64,000 nt of DNA from Heliorestis acidaminivorans (GTDB lineage Bacteria > Bacillota > Desulfitobacteriia > Heliobacteriales > Heliobacteriaceae), in the NCBI RefSeq assembly GCF_008933955.1, contig NZ_WBXO01000001.1:434001-498000 (forward strand). Direction: 5' to 3'. Made by a program: the position numbers and the translations under genes. How positions within the stretch are numbered: the stretch's first letter is position 1; each line of letters begins with the position of its first letter. This document shows positions 26,527 to 35,842 of this stretch, one piece after another. The notes below the pieces were generated by a model. That model was not told the origin of the DNA and made no database searches. It was given only the letters and a program-made list of their open reading frames with translations.

Positions 26527-27381
26527 TTAACTATCCCAGGCAGTAGGGACGAGGGCCTCATATTGGCCTGCTGGATCGAGCCGTTGATGACTTAATGCTA
26601 CAATTGCATTGCAACATTGAATGACTTCATCTTCTCTGATTAATTCAGCTTTGGTGGGTCGAAAGCCCAATAGGAGTCCTTGAGAGGTGCCCATAGCTGT
26701 ATAAGGGATATAACGTGGTCGTAGTGACTCTTCAGCCAGTTCTGTTGCCTCTGTAGCCGCTGTCTCAAAGGTTCCTTCAATCCATGCAGGTGGCAGTAAA
26801 TGAGCTAGAGCCTTGTACTCTACGATGATGACTGGATTACCTGTCAATGGACAAGAAAGACGATTGCCACTGTCTACCAAAGCAGGAACTTTCACTTCTC
26901 CTGCAGGCATGGTTACAAATAATTGCGCTTGCCAGGCTTGCTTCTGCCCTTGGTTACGCCAAAAAGTTAGTAGGCCTAGTGCAATCAACAAGGCGAACAG
27001 AGATAATAGCCAGAATAAGATTCCCGAATACCAAGTCGCTGAGGGAGCAAAAGAGTAGAGAATTCCTCCAGCAACCCAGGCACATAAATAAAAAATTAGG
27101 GAACCTCGCCAAAGCTCTTTCAAGCTTTTTAAGGGAAAGGCAATGCGAACCATAAGCAGGGCTAGGGCTATTTTGTAAAGCCAAACAATAAAAGGAGTCA
27201 TCTCCACCCAGAGCAGTAAAAGAGTAAAAGAAGCCCCTGCTACTGCAGAGATGGTTACCCTTACAAATTGATGAGGCCAGCGTAAGATAGTAGCCGTAAT
27301 AGACAGCAATAAAAAATCCATGATAAAGTTAAGTAACCACAGTACATCCCAATAAATAATTACCCTCTCATACACTCCCAC
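26527..27381 (-). CDS. spoIIGA: Sigma-E processing peptidase SpoIIGA
   Basis: Membrane-embedded aspartic protease that activates pro-sigma-E. 284 residues: five hydrophobic helices in the first 150 residues (starting [20 protein letters not shown]), then a cytoplasmic protease domain with the active-site aspartate in [20 protein letters not shown] and the conserved [19 protein letters not shown]. The start is GTG at 27381; the ribosome-binding site is weak and a GTG two codons later is possible. It is followed by sigE after about 35 bases. Confidence 0.95.
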   Translation of the reverse strand: MGVYERVIIYWDVLWLLNFIMDFLLLSITATILRWPHQFVRVTISAVAGASFTLLLLWVEMTPFIVWLYKIALALLMVRIAFPLKSLKELWRGSLIFYLCAWVAGGILYSFAPSATWYSGILFWLLSLFALLIALGLLTFWRNQGQKQAWQAQLFVTMPAGEVKVPALVDSGNRLSCPLTGNPVIIVEYKALAHLLPPAWIEGTFETAATEATELAEESLRPRYIPYTAMGTSQGLLLGFRPTKAELIREDEVIQCCNAIVALSHQRLDPAGQYEALVPTAWDS

Positions 27382-27411
27382 TGAACACCACCGTTATTTC
27401 AATACAAGAAC

Positions 27412-27446
27412 ATTATACCCGACAGTTTTTACAAAATCTGTCACAA
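27412..27446 (-). promoter_or_regulatory. Spo0A-type long-spaced promoter of spoIIGA-sigE
   Basis: Minus strand GTGACA (27439-27444), 21 bp, TATAAT (27412-27417). Such long spacing is known for the Bacillus spoIIG promoter, which needs Spo0A. A TGTCGGG (27418-27424) abuts the -10 and a plus-strand TGTCACA (27439-27445) overlaps the -35; both resemble the 0A box TGTCGAA with two mismatches. Inference from spacing and position. Confidence 0.6.
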
Positions 27447-27468
27447 TTTGCGTTAAAGGCCATATAAT

Positions 27469-27507
27469 AAAAAATAACCTTGCAAAGGCCTTGCAAGGTT
27501 ATTTTTT
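27469..27507. terminator. Bidirectional terminator downstream of ftsZ
   Basis: Perfect inverted repeat with 17-bp arms (TAACCTTGCAA core with flanking A6/T6) and a 5-nt loop. It ends ftsZ transcription on the minus strand and lies upstream of the spoIIG promoter. Confidence 0.93.
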
Positions 27508-27519
27508 ATGCTACTTTAA

Positions 27520-28680
27520 TTAGCTCCGATACTTACGCAAAAAAACAGGAATATCAATATCGTCTTTTAGAACTTTTTTGGCCTCCATCGGTGGATATGA
27601 TGGCTGAGGAGGACTTTTTTCTTCCGTTACTGCCGCTGTTTCTTGAGAAGCATAACGATGACCTTGAATCAGTACTTTTTCTCTAGAAGAAGTAGCGCTA
27701 GTCTGACGAACAATAGGCTTCTCTAAGGCTTGATCAAAGCCTGTAGCAATCACTGTTACACGTACTTCATCTTCCATAGACTCATCAATAACAGCACCAA
27801 AAATAATATTTGCTTCTGGATCAGCTACTTCAGTTACAATTTCAGCCGCTTCATTTACTTCTAACATACCTAGATTAACGCCACCAGTAATATTCATCAA
27901 TACGCCTCTAGCACCATCGATAGAAGTCTCTAGCAAAGGACTTGAGATAGCTTTCTTAACAGCTTCTACAGCCCTGTTTTCACCTGTAGACGTTCCCACA
28001 CCCATTAGAGCCGAACCTGTATCGGTCATAATCGTCTTAACGTCAGCAAAGTCAAGGTTGATTAATCCTGGTACAGCAATAAGATCCGATATACCTTGCA
28101 CACCTTGACGCAGAATATCATCAGCAAGACGAAAAGCTTCATTCATGGGCGTATGCTTGTCCACCACTTGAAGAAGGCGATCATTAGGAATGACTATCAA
28201 AGTATCAACAGCTGCTCTTAGATCCTGAATTCCCTTTTCAGCTTGCATGGCTCTTTTGCGTCCTTCAAAAGTAAAGGGACGTGTTACTACACCAACAGTT
28301 AGTGCACCTAATTCTTTGGCTACTTCAGCAACGACAGGTGCCGCTCCTGTACCAGTACCGCCACCCATACCAGCTGTTACAAAAACCATATCAGCTCCTT
28401 TAAGAGCATTGTACAAATCTTCGCGACTTTCTTCAGCCGCTTTTTTGCCGATCTCAGGGTTGGCACCTGCACCTAAGCCTTTAGTAAGTTTTGTACCAAC
28501 TTGCATTTTTATTTCTGCTCTAGAAAGCTGTAAAGCCTGGGCATCAGTATTACAAGATAAAAACTGCACACCTCTAACGCCATGAGTAATCATTCTATTA
28601 ACGGCGTTGTTCCCGCCTCCGCCTACACCAACAACCCGAATCACTGCAAGTGGATTCAGATCAACATCCAGTTCAAACAA
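27520..28680 (-). CDS. ftsZ: Cell division GTPase FtsZ
   Basis: Tubulin-like GTPase that forms the division ring. 386 residues: GTP-binding domain with [18 protein letters not shown], the tubulin signature [18 protein letters not shown] and [12 protein letters not shown]-terminal domain to about 315, a variable linker, and the conserved end peptide [11 protein letters not shown], which binds SepF/FtsA-type partners. It is separated from ftsQ by only 94 bases, leaving no room for ftsA. The terminator follows at once. Confidence 0.98.
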   Translation of the reverse strand: MFELDVDLNPLAVIRVVGVGGGGNNAVNRMITHGVRGVQFLSCNTDAQALQLSRAEIKMQVGTKLTKGLGAGANPEIGKKAAEESREDLYNALKGADMVFVTAGMGGGTGTGAAPVVAEVAKELGALTVGVVTRPFTFEGRKRAMQAEKGIQDLRAAVDTLIVIPNDRLLQVVDKHTPMNEAFRLADDILRQGVQGISDLIAVPGLINLDFADVKTIMTDTGSALMGVGTSTGENRAVEAVKKAISSPLLETSIDGARGVLMNITGGVNLGMLEVNEAAEIVTEVADPEANIIFGAVIDESMEDEVRVTVIATGFDQALEKPIVRQTSATSSREKVLIQGHRYASQETAAVTEEKSPPQPSYPPMEAKKVLKDDIDIPVFLRKYRS

Positions 28681-28774
28681 GGGGAGTACCTCCTTTAGGC
28701 TGGCAATGAATAGCCATTATGATCCCTAATTCTTCGCTAAAAAGATGAAATTTCCTCTTTTATTGGAACTTTTT

Positions 28775-29560
28775 TTAGTCATAAATACCCTCGCCAATGG
28801 TCACACCCATGCTTTTTATTCCCTGTAAGGCAACACCATCTTTTGGTTTGATTGCCGGTGCCTTAGGAGAAGAAAGATCAATGTAACGCACTTTCTTCAA
28901 CTCACCACTCATAGCAAGTTCATTGAGAATCTCTTTTAGCAATGCTTCTTTTTCAGAGATACGTTCTACTACACCAAAGCGTATTTCAATCCCCTCCGAT
29001 GTATATAGCACAATTCGACTCTCCACACCTACATGGACTTCACCAATTCGCAAAAGTAAAGCAGAATCTAATTGATAGCAAAGATCTAAGGCTTGCTTTA
29101 AGGCTTTACTATGAATGGTTTGTCCTGGTCCAACTTGGGCCGGTACCTCAACTCCTGTAATTACAGGTAATGGAAAACCTTGTAGAGACTGAAGGGAGCG
29201 TAAGTATGTAGCTTCTTGATCCAGAAGTATAAAGTAAGAACCTTCTACAAGCACAGCAGTTGGTTTTCGTTCCTCAACTTTTAGTTGTACTTCAGATGGC
29301 CAAGAACGCAGTACCTCAACATCTTTGACCTGAGGATGAAATGTAAGTTGTTCTCTGACGCGATTACTATTGAGACGCCACAAATTCTCACCATTACGAA
29401 TCCCAGAGAGACGAATCAAATCCTCTTCTTCTAGTAAAGTGAGACCTGTTACCGTAATTTTAGATACGGCAAAGTAAGGAGAATGCATAAAATAATAAAT
29501 TGAGAGCACGAGAAGAGAGAGAAAAAAGAAGGCGAGAACATTGGCACGTCTCCGAACCAT
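28775..29560 (-). CDS. ftsQ: FtsQ/DivIB-family division protein
   Basis: 261-residue bitopic membrane protein of the divisome: short cytoplasmic N-terminus (MVRRRAN), one transmembrane helix (about 8-26), a POTRA domain (YFAVSKITVTGLTLLEEEDL to about 105) and the FtsQ beta domain. Position after murA and before ftsZ supports the call. The start is ATG with AAGGAGG upstream. It probably has its own promoter because a hairpin terminator follows murA. Confidence 0.94.
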   Translation of the reverse strand: MVRRRANVLAFFFLSLLVLSIYYFMHSPYFAVSKITVTGLTLLEEEDLIRLSGIRNGENLWRLNSNRVREQLTFHPQVKDVEVLRSWPSEVQLKVEERKPTAVLVEGSYFILLDQEATYLRSLQSLQGFPLPVITGVEVPAQVGPGQTIHSKALKQALDLCYQLDSALLLRIGEVHVGVESRIVLYTSEGIEIRFGVVERISEKEALLKEILNELAMSGELKKVRYIDLSSPKAPAIKPKDGVALQGIKSMGVTIGEGIYD

Positions 29561-29676
29561 GATACAGCCTCCTTATCCACACTATACATAGTGGCAAAAA
29601 CTACCATGTATCAATTATTATAACAGACTATTCATCACTATCCAAGAGGTCTCTAGGCCTAAGAAGGAGAAAATAA

Positions 29677-29702
29677 GCCCCGGTAAAAAAAGATACCGGG
29701 AC
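29677..29702 (-). terminator. Hairpin terminator after murA
   Basis: Minus strand: CCCGGTA and TACCGGG around a T-rich loop, then CTTATTTTC, directly at the murA stop codon. The moderate T-tract may allow read-through into ftsQ-ftsZ. Confidence 0.7.
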
Positions 29703-30989
29703 TTACTCCCCATAAACATCATCTACATAGGTATCATCTAGTTGTACAGATGCTCCCAAGGCAACTAGTTTGTCAACTAGGTTCTCGTAGCCTCTCTCAA
29801 TATGATGAATTTTTTCTACTACTGTACCATTTTCGGCGCATAATCCAGCCAAGATCAATGCTGAACCAGCCCTAAGATCAGTTGCTTCTACAAAGGCACC
29901 GCTTAATGAATCAACACCTTTGATGATCGCTACTCGGCCTTCAAGTCTAATATTAGCTCCCATTCTACGTAATTCATCGACATGTTTGAAACGGTTTTCG
30001 AAAATTGTCTCAGAAATTACACTTGTTCCTTCACTTACTGCTAATAGAGCCATCATTTGAGGTTGCATATCTGTAGGGAAGCCTGGATAGGGCATCGTTT
30101 TTAAGTCAATACCCTTTCTCTCCTTCGTTCCTATTACACGGATAGCATCATTTTCTTCTTGTACTATAACACCAGTCTCTCTAAGTTTGGCTGTAACAGG
30201 CTCTAAGTGTTCCGGAATGACATTGGTAATCTTCACGTCACCTTCAGTAATTGCCGCGGCCACCATAAAAGTACCTGCCTCTATGCGATCGGGTATTACA
30301 TGGTGACAACCGCCTCCAAGCTCAGAAACTCCTTCAATTCGAATAACATCAAGACCAGCACCGCGAACTTTAGCTCCTAAAGCATTCAAGAAGTTTTGAA
30401 GATCAATTATTTCAGGCTCTTTAGCGGAATTGCGGATTACCGTAGTCCCTTTCGCTAAACACGCTGCCATAATTAAGTTTTCTGTAGCGCCTACACTAGG
30501 AAAATCAAGATGTATATCGGCACCTTTTAATCTCTCAGCTTCTACTTCAAAATAGCCAAAGCGCTCCACAAATCGGGCACCCATTTTGTGCAATCCTTTG
30601 AGATGAAGATCCATAGGTCTACTTCCGATGGAACAACCACCTGGGTGAGAAAGTCTTACTCTGTGAAAGCGACTTAATAAAGGTCCTAATACTAGATTAG
30701 AGGCACGCATACGTCGCATAAGGTCTGCTGAAACTTCATCAGTTCTCGCTTCTTTGGCATCGACAATAAGCGTTCCCTTTTCCCATCCAACCTTTACACC
30801 AAGATTAGATAAGACCTCAATCATCACCCGAACATCTGTTAAATTAGGGACATCTTTGATCCTGCAAGGTCCTGTAGACATCAACGAAGCCGCCAAAATG
30901 GGGAGTACAGCATTTTTGGCTCCACTTATTCTTACAGTTCCTTCTAAAGGATGACCCCCTTTTATACTGATTCTCCGTTCCCCTGACAT
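29703..30989 (-). CDS. murA: UDP-N-acetylglucosamine 1-carboxyvinyltransferase
   Basis: First committed step of peptidoglycan synthesis, adding enolpyruvate from PEP to UDP-GlcNAc. 428 residues: N-terminal GGHPLEGTVRISGAKNAVLP, the catalytic cysteine loop HPGGCSIGSRPMDLHL (fosfomycin target Cys), and C-terminal GFPTDMQPQMMALLAVSEG and DLRAGSALILAGL. The start ATG immediately follows the murB stop (TGAATG). Confidence 0.98.
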   Translation of the reverse strand: MSGERRISIKGGHPLEGTVRISGAKNAVLPILAASLMSTGPCRIKDVPNLTDVRVMIEVLSNLGVKVGWEKGTLIVDAKEARTDEVSADLMRRMRASNLVLGPLLSRFHRVRLSHPGGCSIGSRPMDLHLKGLHKMGARFVERFGYFEVEAERLKGADIHLDFPSVGATENLIMAACLAKGTTVIRNSAKEPEIIDLQNFLNALGAKVRGAGLDVIRIEGVSELGGGCHHVIPDRIEAGTFMVAAAITEGDVKITNVIPEHLEPVTAKLRETGVIVQEENDAIRVIGTKERKGIDLKTMPYPGFPTDMQPQMMALLAVSEGTSVISETIFENRFKHVDELRRMGANIRLEGRVAIIKGVDSLSGAFVEATDLRAGSALILAGLCAENGTVVEKIHHIERGYENLVDKLVALGASVQLDDTYVDDVYGE

Positions 30990-31922
30990 TCAACCTGCCT
31001 CCCCGGTTCTCCCGATGACACGAACTTCCGATTCTAGTTCTATCCCGCAGGTTGTCTTCACACGTTGGCGAATCTCTTCCATGATCTTTAATACGTCTTC
31101 AGCTTTGGCATGGCCTTGATTAATAATAAAGTTAGCATGAACAGTAGATACTTGTGCGCCACCTACAGTAAAGCCTTTCATACCCGCTGATTCAATCAGT
31201 CGCCCTGCTGATTGTCCTGGGGGATTAAGAAAAATACTTCCTGCATTTGGCCATTGCAAAGGCTGTGTTGCTTTTCTTTTCTGAAGTACTTCTTCCATTG
31301 TAGCTGTCAGCGCTTCTATAGAATAAGGCTGTAAGTCTAAAGCAATCCTGGTGACAAGAACCTTTTCCTTTTGAAGACGTGAGTATCGATAAGAAAAATC
31401 TAATTCAGCCTTATCATAATGAATGGAATGACCTTGCTCATCAATACCATCTATCCAAGCAACTACCAGATCCATGGACTGACCATGAGCTCCTGCGTTC
31501 ATAACAACAGAGCCGCCAAGTGAAGCTGGAATAGCAACAGCAAACTCTAATCCTTTAAAACCTTTTTTGGCACTATAACGAGACAAATAAGGCAAGGAAA
31601 GGCCTGCACCGACAATCAATTGATGATTTTGCCATTCTTTATGACAAAACTTACTTAACTTGATTACAATACCTTCAATACCCAGATCAGAAACGAGCAC
31701 ATTAGAACCGGCCCCAATAACTGTCCAAGGCACATCATAGTGATGACATTGCTTAATCAGATATGCTAGATCGTCATCATCTTCTGGTATGGCTAGAACA
31801 TCAGCAGGACCACCGATTCGCCAAGTAGTATGAAGAGCCATGGATTCATTGACTCTCCAGGGGCCTCGAAAAGAATTTTGAATCTGCTGATAAGCTCTTT
31901 CCAGACCCTCATGTGTTGTCAT
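30990..31922 (-). CDS. murB: UDP-N-acetylenolpyruvoylglucosamine reductase
   Basis: FAD- and NADPH-dependent reductase that completes UDP-MurNAc. 310 residues: FAD-binding TTWRIGGPADVLA, VIGAGSNVLVSDLGIEGIVI and AVAIPASLGGSVVMNAGAHG, catalytic AGSIFLNPPG and C-terminal ACE-type region VRVIGRTG. The NAGA(H/Y)G and serine arrangement is the type II (Gram-positive) form. ATG with GGAGGA upstream. Confidence 0.97.
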   Translation of the reverse strand: MTTHEGLERAYQQIQNSFRGPWRVNESMALHTTWRIGGPADVLAIPEDDDDLAYLIKQCHHYDVPWTVIGAGSNVLVSDLGIEGIVIKLSKFCHKEWQNHQLIVGAGLSLPYLSRYSAKKGFKGLEFAVAIPASLGGSVVMNAGAHGQSMDLVVAWIDGIDEQGHSIHYDKAELDFSYRYSRLQKEKVLVTRIALDLQPYSIEALTATMEEVLQKRKATQPLQWPNAGSIFLNPPGQSAGRLIESAGMKGFTVGGAQVSTVHANFIINQGHAKAEDVLKIMEEIRQRVKTTCGIELESEVRVIGRTGEAG

Positions 31923-31932
31923 AGTTTTCCTC

Positions 31933-33327
31933 CTACCGGACAGAAGCTTTTCCGGTCAATCGGTTCAAAAAATCCAAACCAACATTCCAAATATTACCTG
32001 CCCCCATCGTCAAGATTAAGTCTCCCGGTTTTGCCATTTTCAAGAGCTCTTGCAGTGCTGCTTCTAAATCAGCGGCATAATAAACTTTTTCCTGCATCTC
32101 TTCTGGCATAGCTTTGATTATTAGTTCTGCTGAAACACCGGGTATGGCTTTTTCTCCTGCAGGGTAAATTTCATTCATAATAATGAGATCGGCATCACCA
32201 AAAGCTTTGCCGAACTCTTGATACTGCGCTTGTGTACGACTATAACGATGAGGTTGAAAAACAGCAATCACTCGCTTGGGATTAATTTGTTTGGCCGCAG
32301 CAAGAGTTGCTTTTACTTCTGTAGGATGGTGAGCATAATCATCAACGACTTCTATGGCACGAACAAGTCCCATACGTTGGAATCTCCGCCCGACACCATT
32401 ATAGTTTGCTAAACCTTTCAGTATTTTTTCGACATCCATGCCAATTTGATGACATACTACAAATACAGAAAGTGCATTACTAAGATTATGGAGACCAGGT
32501 ATGGAAAGTTTCATGGTGCCAAGTCGCTGACCTTGATAGAAGACTTCCCCTTGTGAACCTGCAGATGTCATTGATGGATTGACAATTTTATAGTCAGAAT
32601 CATTATGGATAGCATAGGTGATAACTTTGCGATGGCTAATTTTTTTAGCCATCTCTTGTAAAGTTGGATCATCTAAGCAGAGAATAACAGCTCCTTCTAA
32701 TGAGACATTGTTCACGAATTCGTAAAAGCTTTCAATGATCGCATCTACAGAATGATAATGATCAAGATGATCATCTTCAATATTCGTTATCACGGCCAAC
32801 CATGGCTTTAGTTTCAGAAAAGAAGCATCGCTTTCATCGGCTTCAGCGGCTAGGTATTCACCTTGACCCCATTTAGCATTGCCTTGAAATTCTCGTATTT
32901 CTCCACCTACAATGACAGCAGGATCGAAGTTTGCTTGCTCTAAGACAAGACCTAACATGGCACTTGTTGTGGTCTTCCCATGAGAGCCTGCTATGGCGAT
33001 CCCTTTTTTCATAGTCATTAATTCTGCTAATAAGTCAGCTCTGTGGATAATTTTGATTTCCCGTTCTCTTGCTTCTATAACCTCAGGGTTATCATTTTTT
33101 ACAGCCGTCGACACCACAACAAGCTCTACAGCCTGATCAAGATTCTGCGCCTTATGGCCTTTGAAAACTTTAGCTCCTTCTTGAACTAATCTTTGTGTAA
33201 CTGCTGTATTGGCTAGGTCAGAACCACTTACTTTGTATCCTAATTGGAGCAATACCCTGGCCAAACCGCTCATACCTGTTCCGCCAATGCCAATAAAATG
33301 AACCCATGTTCCTTCCTTCAATATCAC
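31933..33327 (-). CDS. murC: UDP-N-acetylmuramate-L-alanine ligase
   Basis: Adds L-Ala to UDP-MurNAc using ATP. 464 residues: N-terminal VHFIGIGGTGMSGLARVL, ATP loop GSHGKTTTSAMLGLV, AEADESDASFLKLKPWLAVI and the C-terminal DDYAHHPTEVKATLAAA. The start is GTG (33325-33327), about 13 bases from AAGGAG, a long gap; the Shine-Dalgarno lies next to a perfect 14-bp palindrome at 33344-33357. Confidence 0.97.
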   Translation of the reverse strand: MILKEGTWVHFIGIGGTGMSGLARVLLQLGYKVSGSDLANTAVTQRLVQEGAKVFKGHKAQNLDQAVELVVVSTAVKNDNPEVIEAREREIKIIHRADLLAELMTMKKGIAIAGSHGKTTTSAMLGLVLEQANFDPAVIVGGEIREFQGNAKWGQGEYLAAEADESDASFLKLKPWLAVITNIEDDHLDHYHSVDAIIESFYEFVNNVSLEGAVILCLDDPTLQEMAKKISHRKVITYAIHNDSDYKIVNPSMTSAGSQGEVFYQGQRLGTMKLSIPGLHNLSNALSVFVVCHQIGMDVEKILKGLANYNGVGRRFQRMGLVRAIEVVDDYAHHPTEVKATLAAAKQINPKRVIAVFQPHRYSRTQAQYQEFGKAFGDADLIIMNEIYPAGEKAIPGVSAELIIKAMPEEMQEKVYYAADLEAALQELLKMAKPGDLILTMGAGNIWNVGLDFLNRLTGKASVR

Positions 33328-33343
33328 TTTATAGGTTCAGCTC

Positions 33344-33357
33344 CTTTCCCGGGAAAG
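33344..33357. repeat. Perfect palindrome overlapping the murC ribosome-binding site
   Basis: The 14-bp palindrome CTTTCCCGGGAAAG overlaps the AAAGGAG upstream of murC. As RNA it would form a 5-bp stem with a 4-nt loop that includes part of the Shine-Dalgarno. It may modulate murC translation; this is a structural observation only. Confidence 0.4.
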
Positions 33358-33458
33358 CCCCTGGTATATTTTTTTCTCTATAGACCTACCCGGCTGAAAC
33401 TGCTACATAGTATGCAGAAGAGTTAATACTGCTCCTAGGCTTGTCTATTTAATAAGAT

Positions 33459-33480
33459 AAAAAAATGCCAGAAAGGCTCT
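33459..33480 (-). terminator. Weak terminator-like element after murG
   Basis: Minus strand: AGCC TTTC TGGC followed by A and TTTTTTT. A short stem (4 bp) with a good T-tract in the 169-base gap between murG and murC. It may attenuate rather than end transcription. Confidence 0.45.
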
Positions 33481-33496
33481 AGCTCACATATATTTT

Positions 33497-34618
33497 TTAT
33501 AGTATTTTTTCAATTTCATCTAAAATTCTCTCTAAAGCATGGGGCTGACCAATTTCTTTTGCTGCTTTGGCCATAGCTGTCCTTTTCTCAGGATTGTCGA
33601 AGAGATTTTTGATTTTGCTATTCAAAACCTCTCCATTAAGATCTTTATCTAAGATTAGCTCTGCCGCTCCTACAAGCTCCAAACTGCGAGCATTCGCTTC
33701 TTGGTGATTTTCTGCCGCATAGGGATAAGGTATCAAGAGAGAAGGTAAACCACAAACGGTAAGTTCTGAGATAAAAGCAGCGCCAGCGCGACCTACACAT
33801 AAGTCGGAAACAACCAGAGCTAGATCCATACGATCTAAATAACTAACTACAGTAAGGTTTCTAGCTTTATCCGGTTCTATGCCAGCTTGGCGATATCTTT
33901 CCAAAGTTAACTCATAATTGCTTTGCCCTGTAACATGAATAATATGACACTGTTTATGATTAGTCCAAGCTTTAGTAACTGCAGGCATTGCTTCATTTAA
34001 ACGTTGTGCTCCTCTGCTTCCACCTACGACTAATAAGACAAGAGCATCTTCTGGTAAATCAAAAAACTTTCTACCTTCTGCTTTTGTTGCACTTAAGATC
34101 TGAGGCCTTACTGGTAGACCTGTTAATAGAGACTGTCGGCTTTTAAGTCTTTTCTCTGCTTCCGCAAAAGTCAACAATACTTTGTTGACTCGAGGCGCTA
34201 GAATACGGTTAGTAATTCCAGGATAAGCATTTTGCTCATGAATTACTGTTGGTATACCTAATAAGGTAGCCGCCATGACTACTGGCAAAGCCACAAATCC
34301 ACCTGTTCCAATAAGAACTTGTGGTTTTATTTTGCGCAAGTGATTCAAAGATTCCGCTATGCCTAGGGTCATTTCTCCCAAAGACAATAGTGCTTGTAAG
34401 CTTACTTTTCGTTCTAGTCCACGACAATGGACAGTAAGAAAAGGCAAGCCTTCACGTGGGACAATATCCTTCTCTAGGCCGCGATGACTGCCTATATAAT
34501 GAACTTCTGCCTCCGCAAAGCGCTTTTGTAAACCTTTGGCAATAGCCAAAGCCGGGTAGATATGGCCACCTGTTCCTCCACCTGTTACGACAAAAACTTG
34601 TTTTTTTCTTATCTTCAT
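33497..34618 (-). CDS. murG: UDP-GlcNAc:lipid I GlcNAc-transferase MurG
   Basis: Membrane-associated GT28 glycosyltransferase producing lipid II on the cytoplasmic face. 373 residues: GGTGGHIYPALAIAKGL, GTGGFVALPVVMAA, TVIHEQNAYPGITNRIL, and C-terminal VVGGSRGAQRLNEAM and CVGRAGAAFISELTVCGLPS. Part of the long dcw transcript, 41 bases after ftsW. Confidence 0.97.
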   Translation of the reverse strand: MKIRKKQVFVVTGGGTGGHIYPALAIAKGLQKRFAEAEVHYIGSHRGLEKDIVPREGLPFLTVHCRGLERKVSLQALLSLGEMTLGIAESLNHLRKIKPQVLIGTGGFVALPVVMAATLLGIPTVIHEQNAYPGITNRILAPRVNKVLLTFAEAEKRLKSRQSLLTGLPVRPQILSATKAEGRKFFDLPEDALVLLVVGGSRGAQRLNEAMPAVTKAWTNHKQCHIIHVTGQSNYELTLERYRQAGIEPDKARNLTVVSYLDRMDLALVVSDLCVGRAGAAFISELTVCGLPSLLIPYPYAAENHQEANARSLELVGAAELILDKDLNGEVLNSKIKNLFDNPEKRTAMAKAAKEIGQPHALERILDEIEKIL

Positions 34619-34659
34619 CGTAAAAAACTACCTTTCTTTTTCCTTAGAAAGGAAAAGCC

Positions 34660-35760
34660 CTAACGGGGAGTAAATCGTGATATGTTCAACAACAAGCCTA
34701 TGCCGGCTAAAGTAAAGACTAGAGAAGAGCCTCCATAGGAGAGAAAAGGTAAGGTAATACCTGTGACAGGCAAAAGACCTGTTACAACACCCATATTGAG
34801 AATAGCCTGCAAACCCACTTGGCAAGTAAGTCCTACAGCTAGTAAACTTCCAAAAGAGTCCGGACAAGTAATAGCAACTCGTAAACCACGCCAGATAAGT
34901 ACAAAGAATAAAAGAATAACAAATGTACCACCTAACATACCCAGCTCTTCACCCAATATTGCGAATAAAAAGTCCGTATGATTCTCCGGTAAGTAGAAAT
35001 ACTTTTGTTTACTTTGGCCTAAGCCTGAACCAAAAAGACCACCAGAACCTAAAGCAAAAAGAGATTGCAAAGTATGAAAACCTGTACCTAGTGGATCTGC
35101 CCAAGGATCAAGAAAGCCTGTAATACGGCGCATTCGATAAGGCTCTAAGATAGCGGCCATGGCAATTAAAACTACTCCAATGACCCCTAGCGAGATCATA
35201 TGGCTTTTCCTAGCCCCAGCCACATAAAGCATCACATAAATAGTGCCACAAATGGCCATAGCCGTGCCCAGATCAGGTTGTAAAAGGATAAGCCCTGCAA
35301 TAGCGGCCATCAAAACAAGGTAGGGCCCCAGACCAGCAAACAAATTAGTTAGCTTATAACCTGCTCTAGATAGCCTGTGGGCAACAAAAATAACTACAGC
35401 TAGTTTGATTAATTCAGAAGGTTGAAAAGCTAGTGGTCCTAAATTCAACCACCTTGTTGATCCTGAGACAGTCTTACCTAGACCTGGCAACAAGACAGCA
35501 ATCAAAAGAGCAAAGCTACCAATAATAAACCACTTGCTATAAGGAGCTAGCTTTCGATAGTCCAAACGCATCATCAGAAGCATAACACCAATTCCAAGGA
35601 GCGCCCACATGGTTTGTCGCTTAAAAAAGTAATAAGGATCGTTAAACATATAAGCGGCCTTTACAGAACTGGCACTTAATACCATGATAATACCAAAGGT
35701 CAATAAGAGAATGACAGACAAAAATATAATAAAGTCAGGTGCTCTCGCTTTGAGACGCAT
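34660..35760 (-). CDS. ftsW: FtsW/SpoVE SEDS peptidoglycan polymerase
   Basis: SEDS-family glycosyltransferase that polymerises lipid II with a class B PBP. 366 residues, about ten transmembrane helices, with FILPENHTDFLFAI-type motif YFYLPENHTDFLFAILGEEL, ALGSGGLFGSGLGQSKQKY, QPSELIKLAVVIF and ITLPFLSYGGSSLV. In the dcw cluster this gene may serve in division, sporulation or both; sequence alone does not separate FtsW from SpoVE. ATG with GGAGGGAGG upstream. Confidence 0.95.
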   Translation of the reverse strand: MRLKARAPDFIIFLSVILLLTFGIIMVLSASSVKAAYMFNDPYYFFKRQTMWALLGIGVMLLMMRLDYRKLAPYSKWFIIGSFALLIAVLLPGLGKTVSGSTRWLNLGPLAFQPSELIKLAVVIFVAHRLSRAGYKLTNLFAGLGPYLVLMAAIAGLILLQPDLGTAMAICGTIYVMLYVAGARKSHMISLGVIGVVLIAMAAILEPYRMRRITGFLDPWADPLGTGFHTLQSLFALGSGGLFGSGLGQSKQKYFYLPENHTDFLFAILGEELGMLGGTFVILLFFVLIWRGLRVAITCPDSFGSLLAVGLTCQVGLQAILNMGVVTGLLPVTGITLPFLSYGGSSLVFTLAGIGLLLNISRFTPR

Positions 35761-35842
35761 TGCCTCCCTCCTCTCGACCTTACTTTCAAAAAGCTTTTAT
35801 AGAGGAAACTATTCTTGCCCTAGAGTCTACTTAATTGTGCTT

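Noticed and set aside
26847..27155. Plus-strand frame opposite spoIIGA
   Set aside because: It is antisense to a clear membrane protease gene and has no supporting signals.
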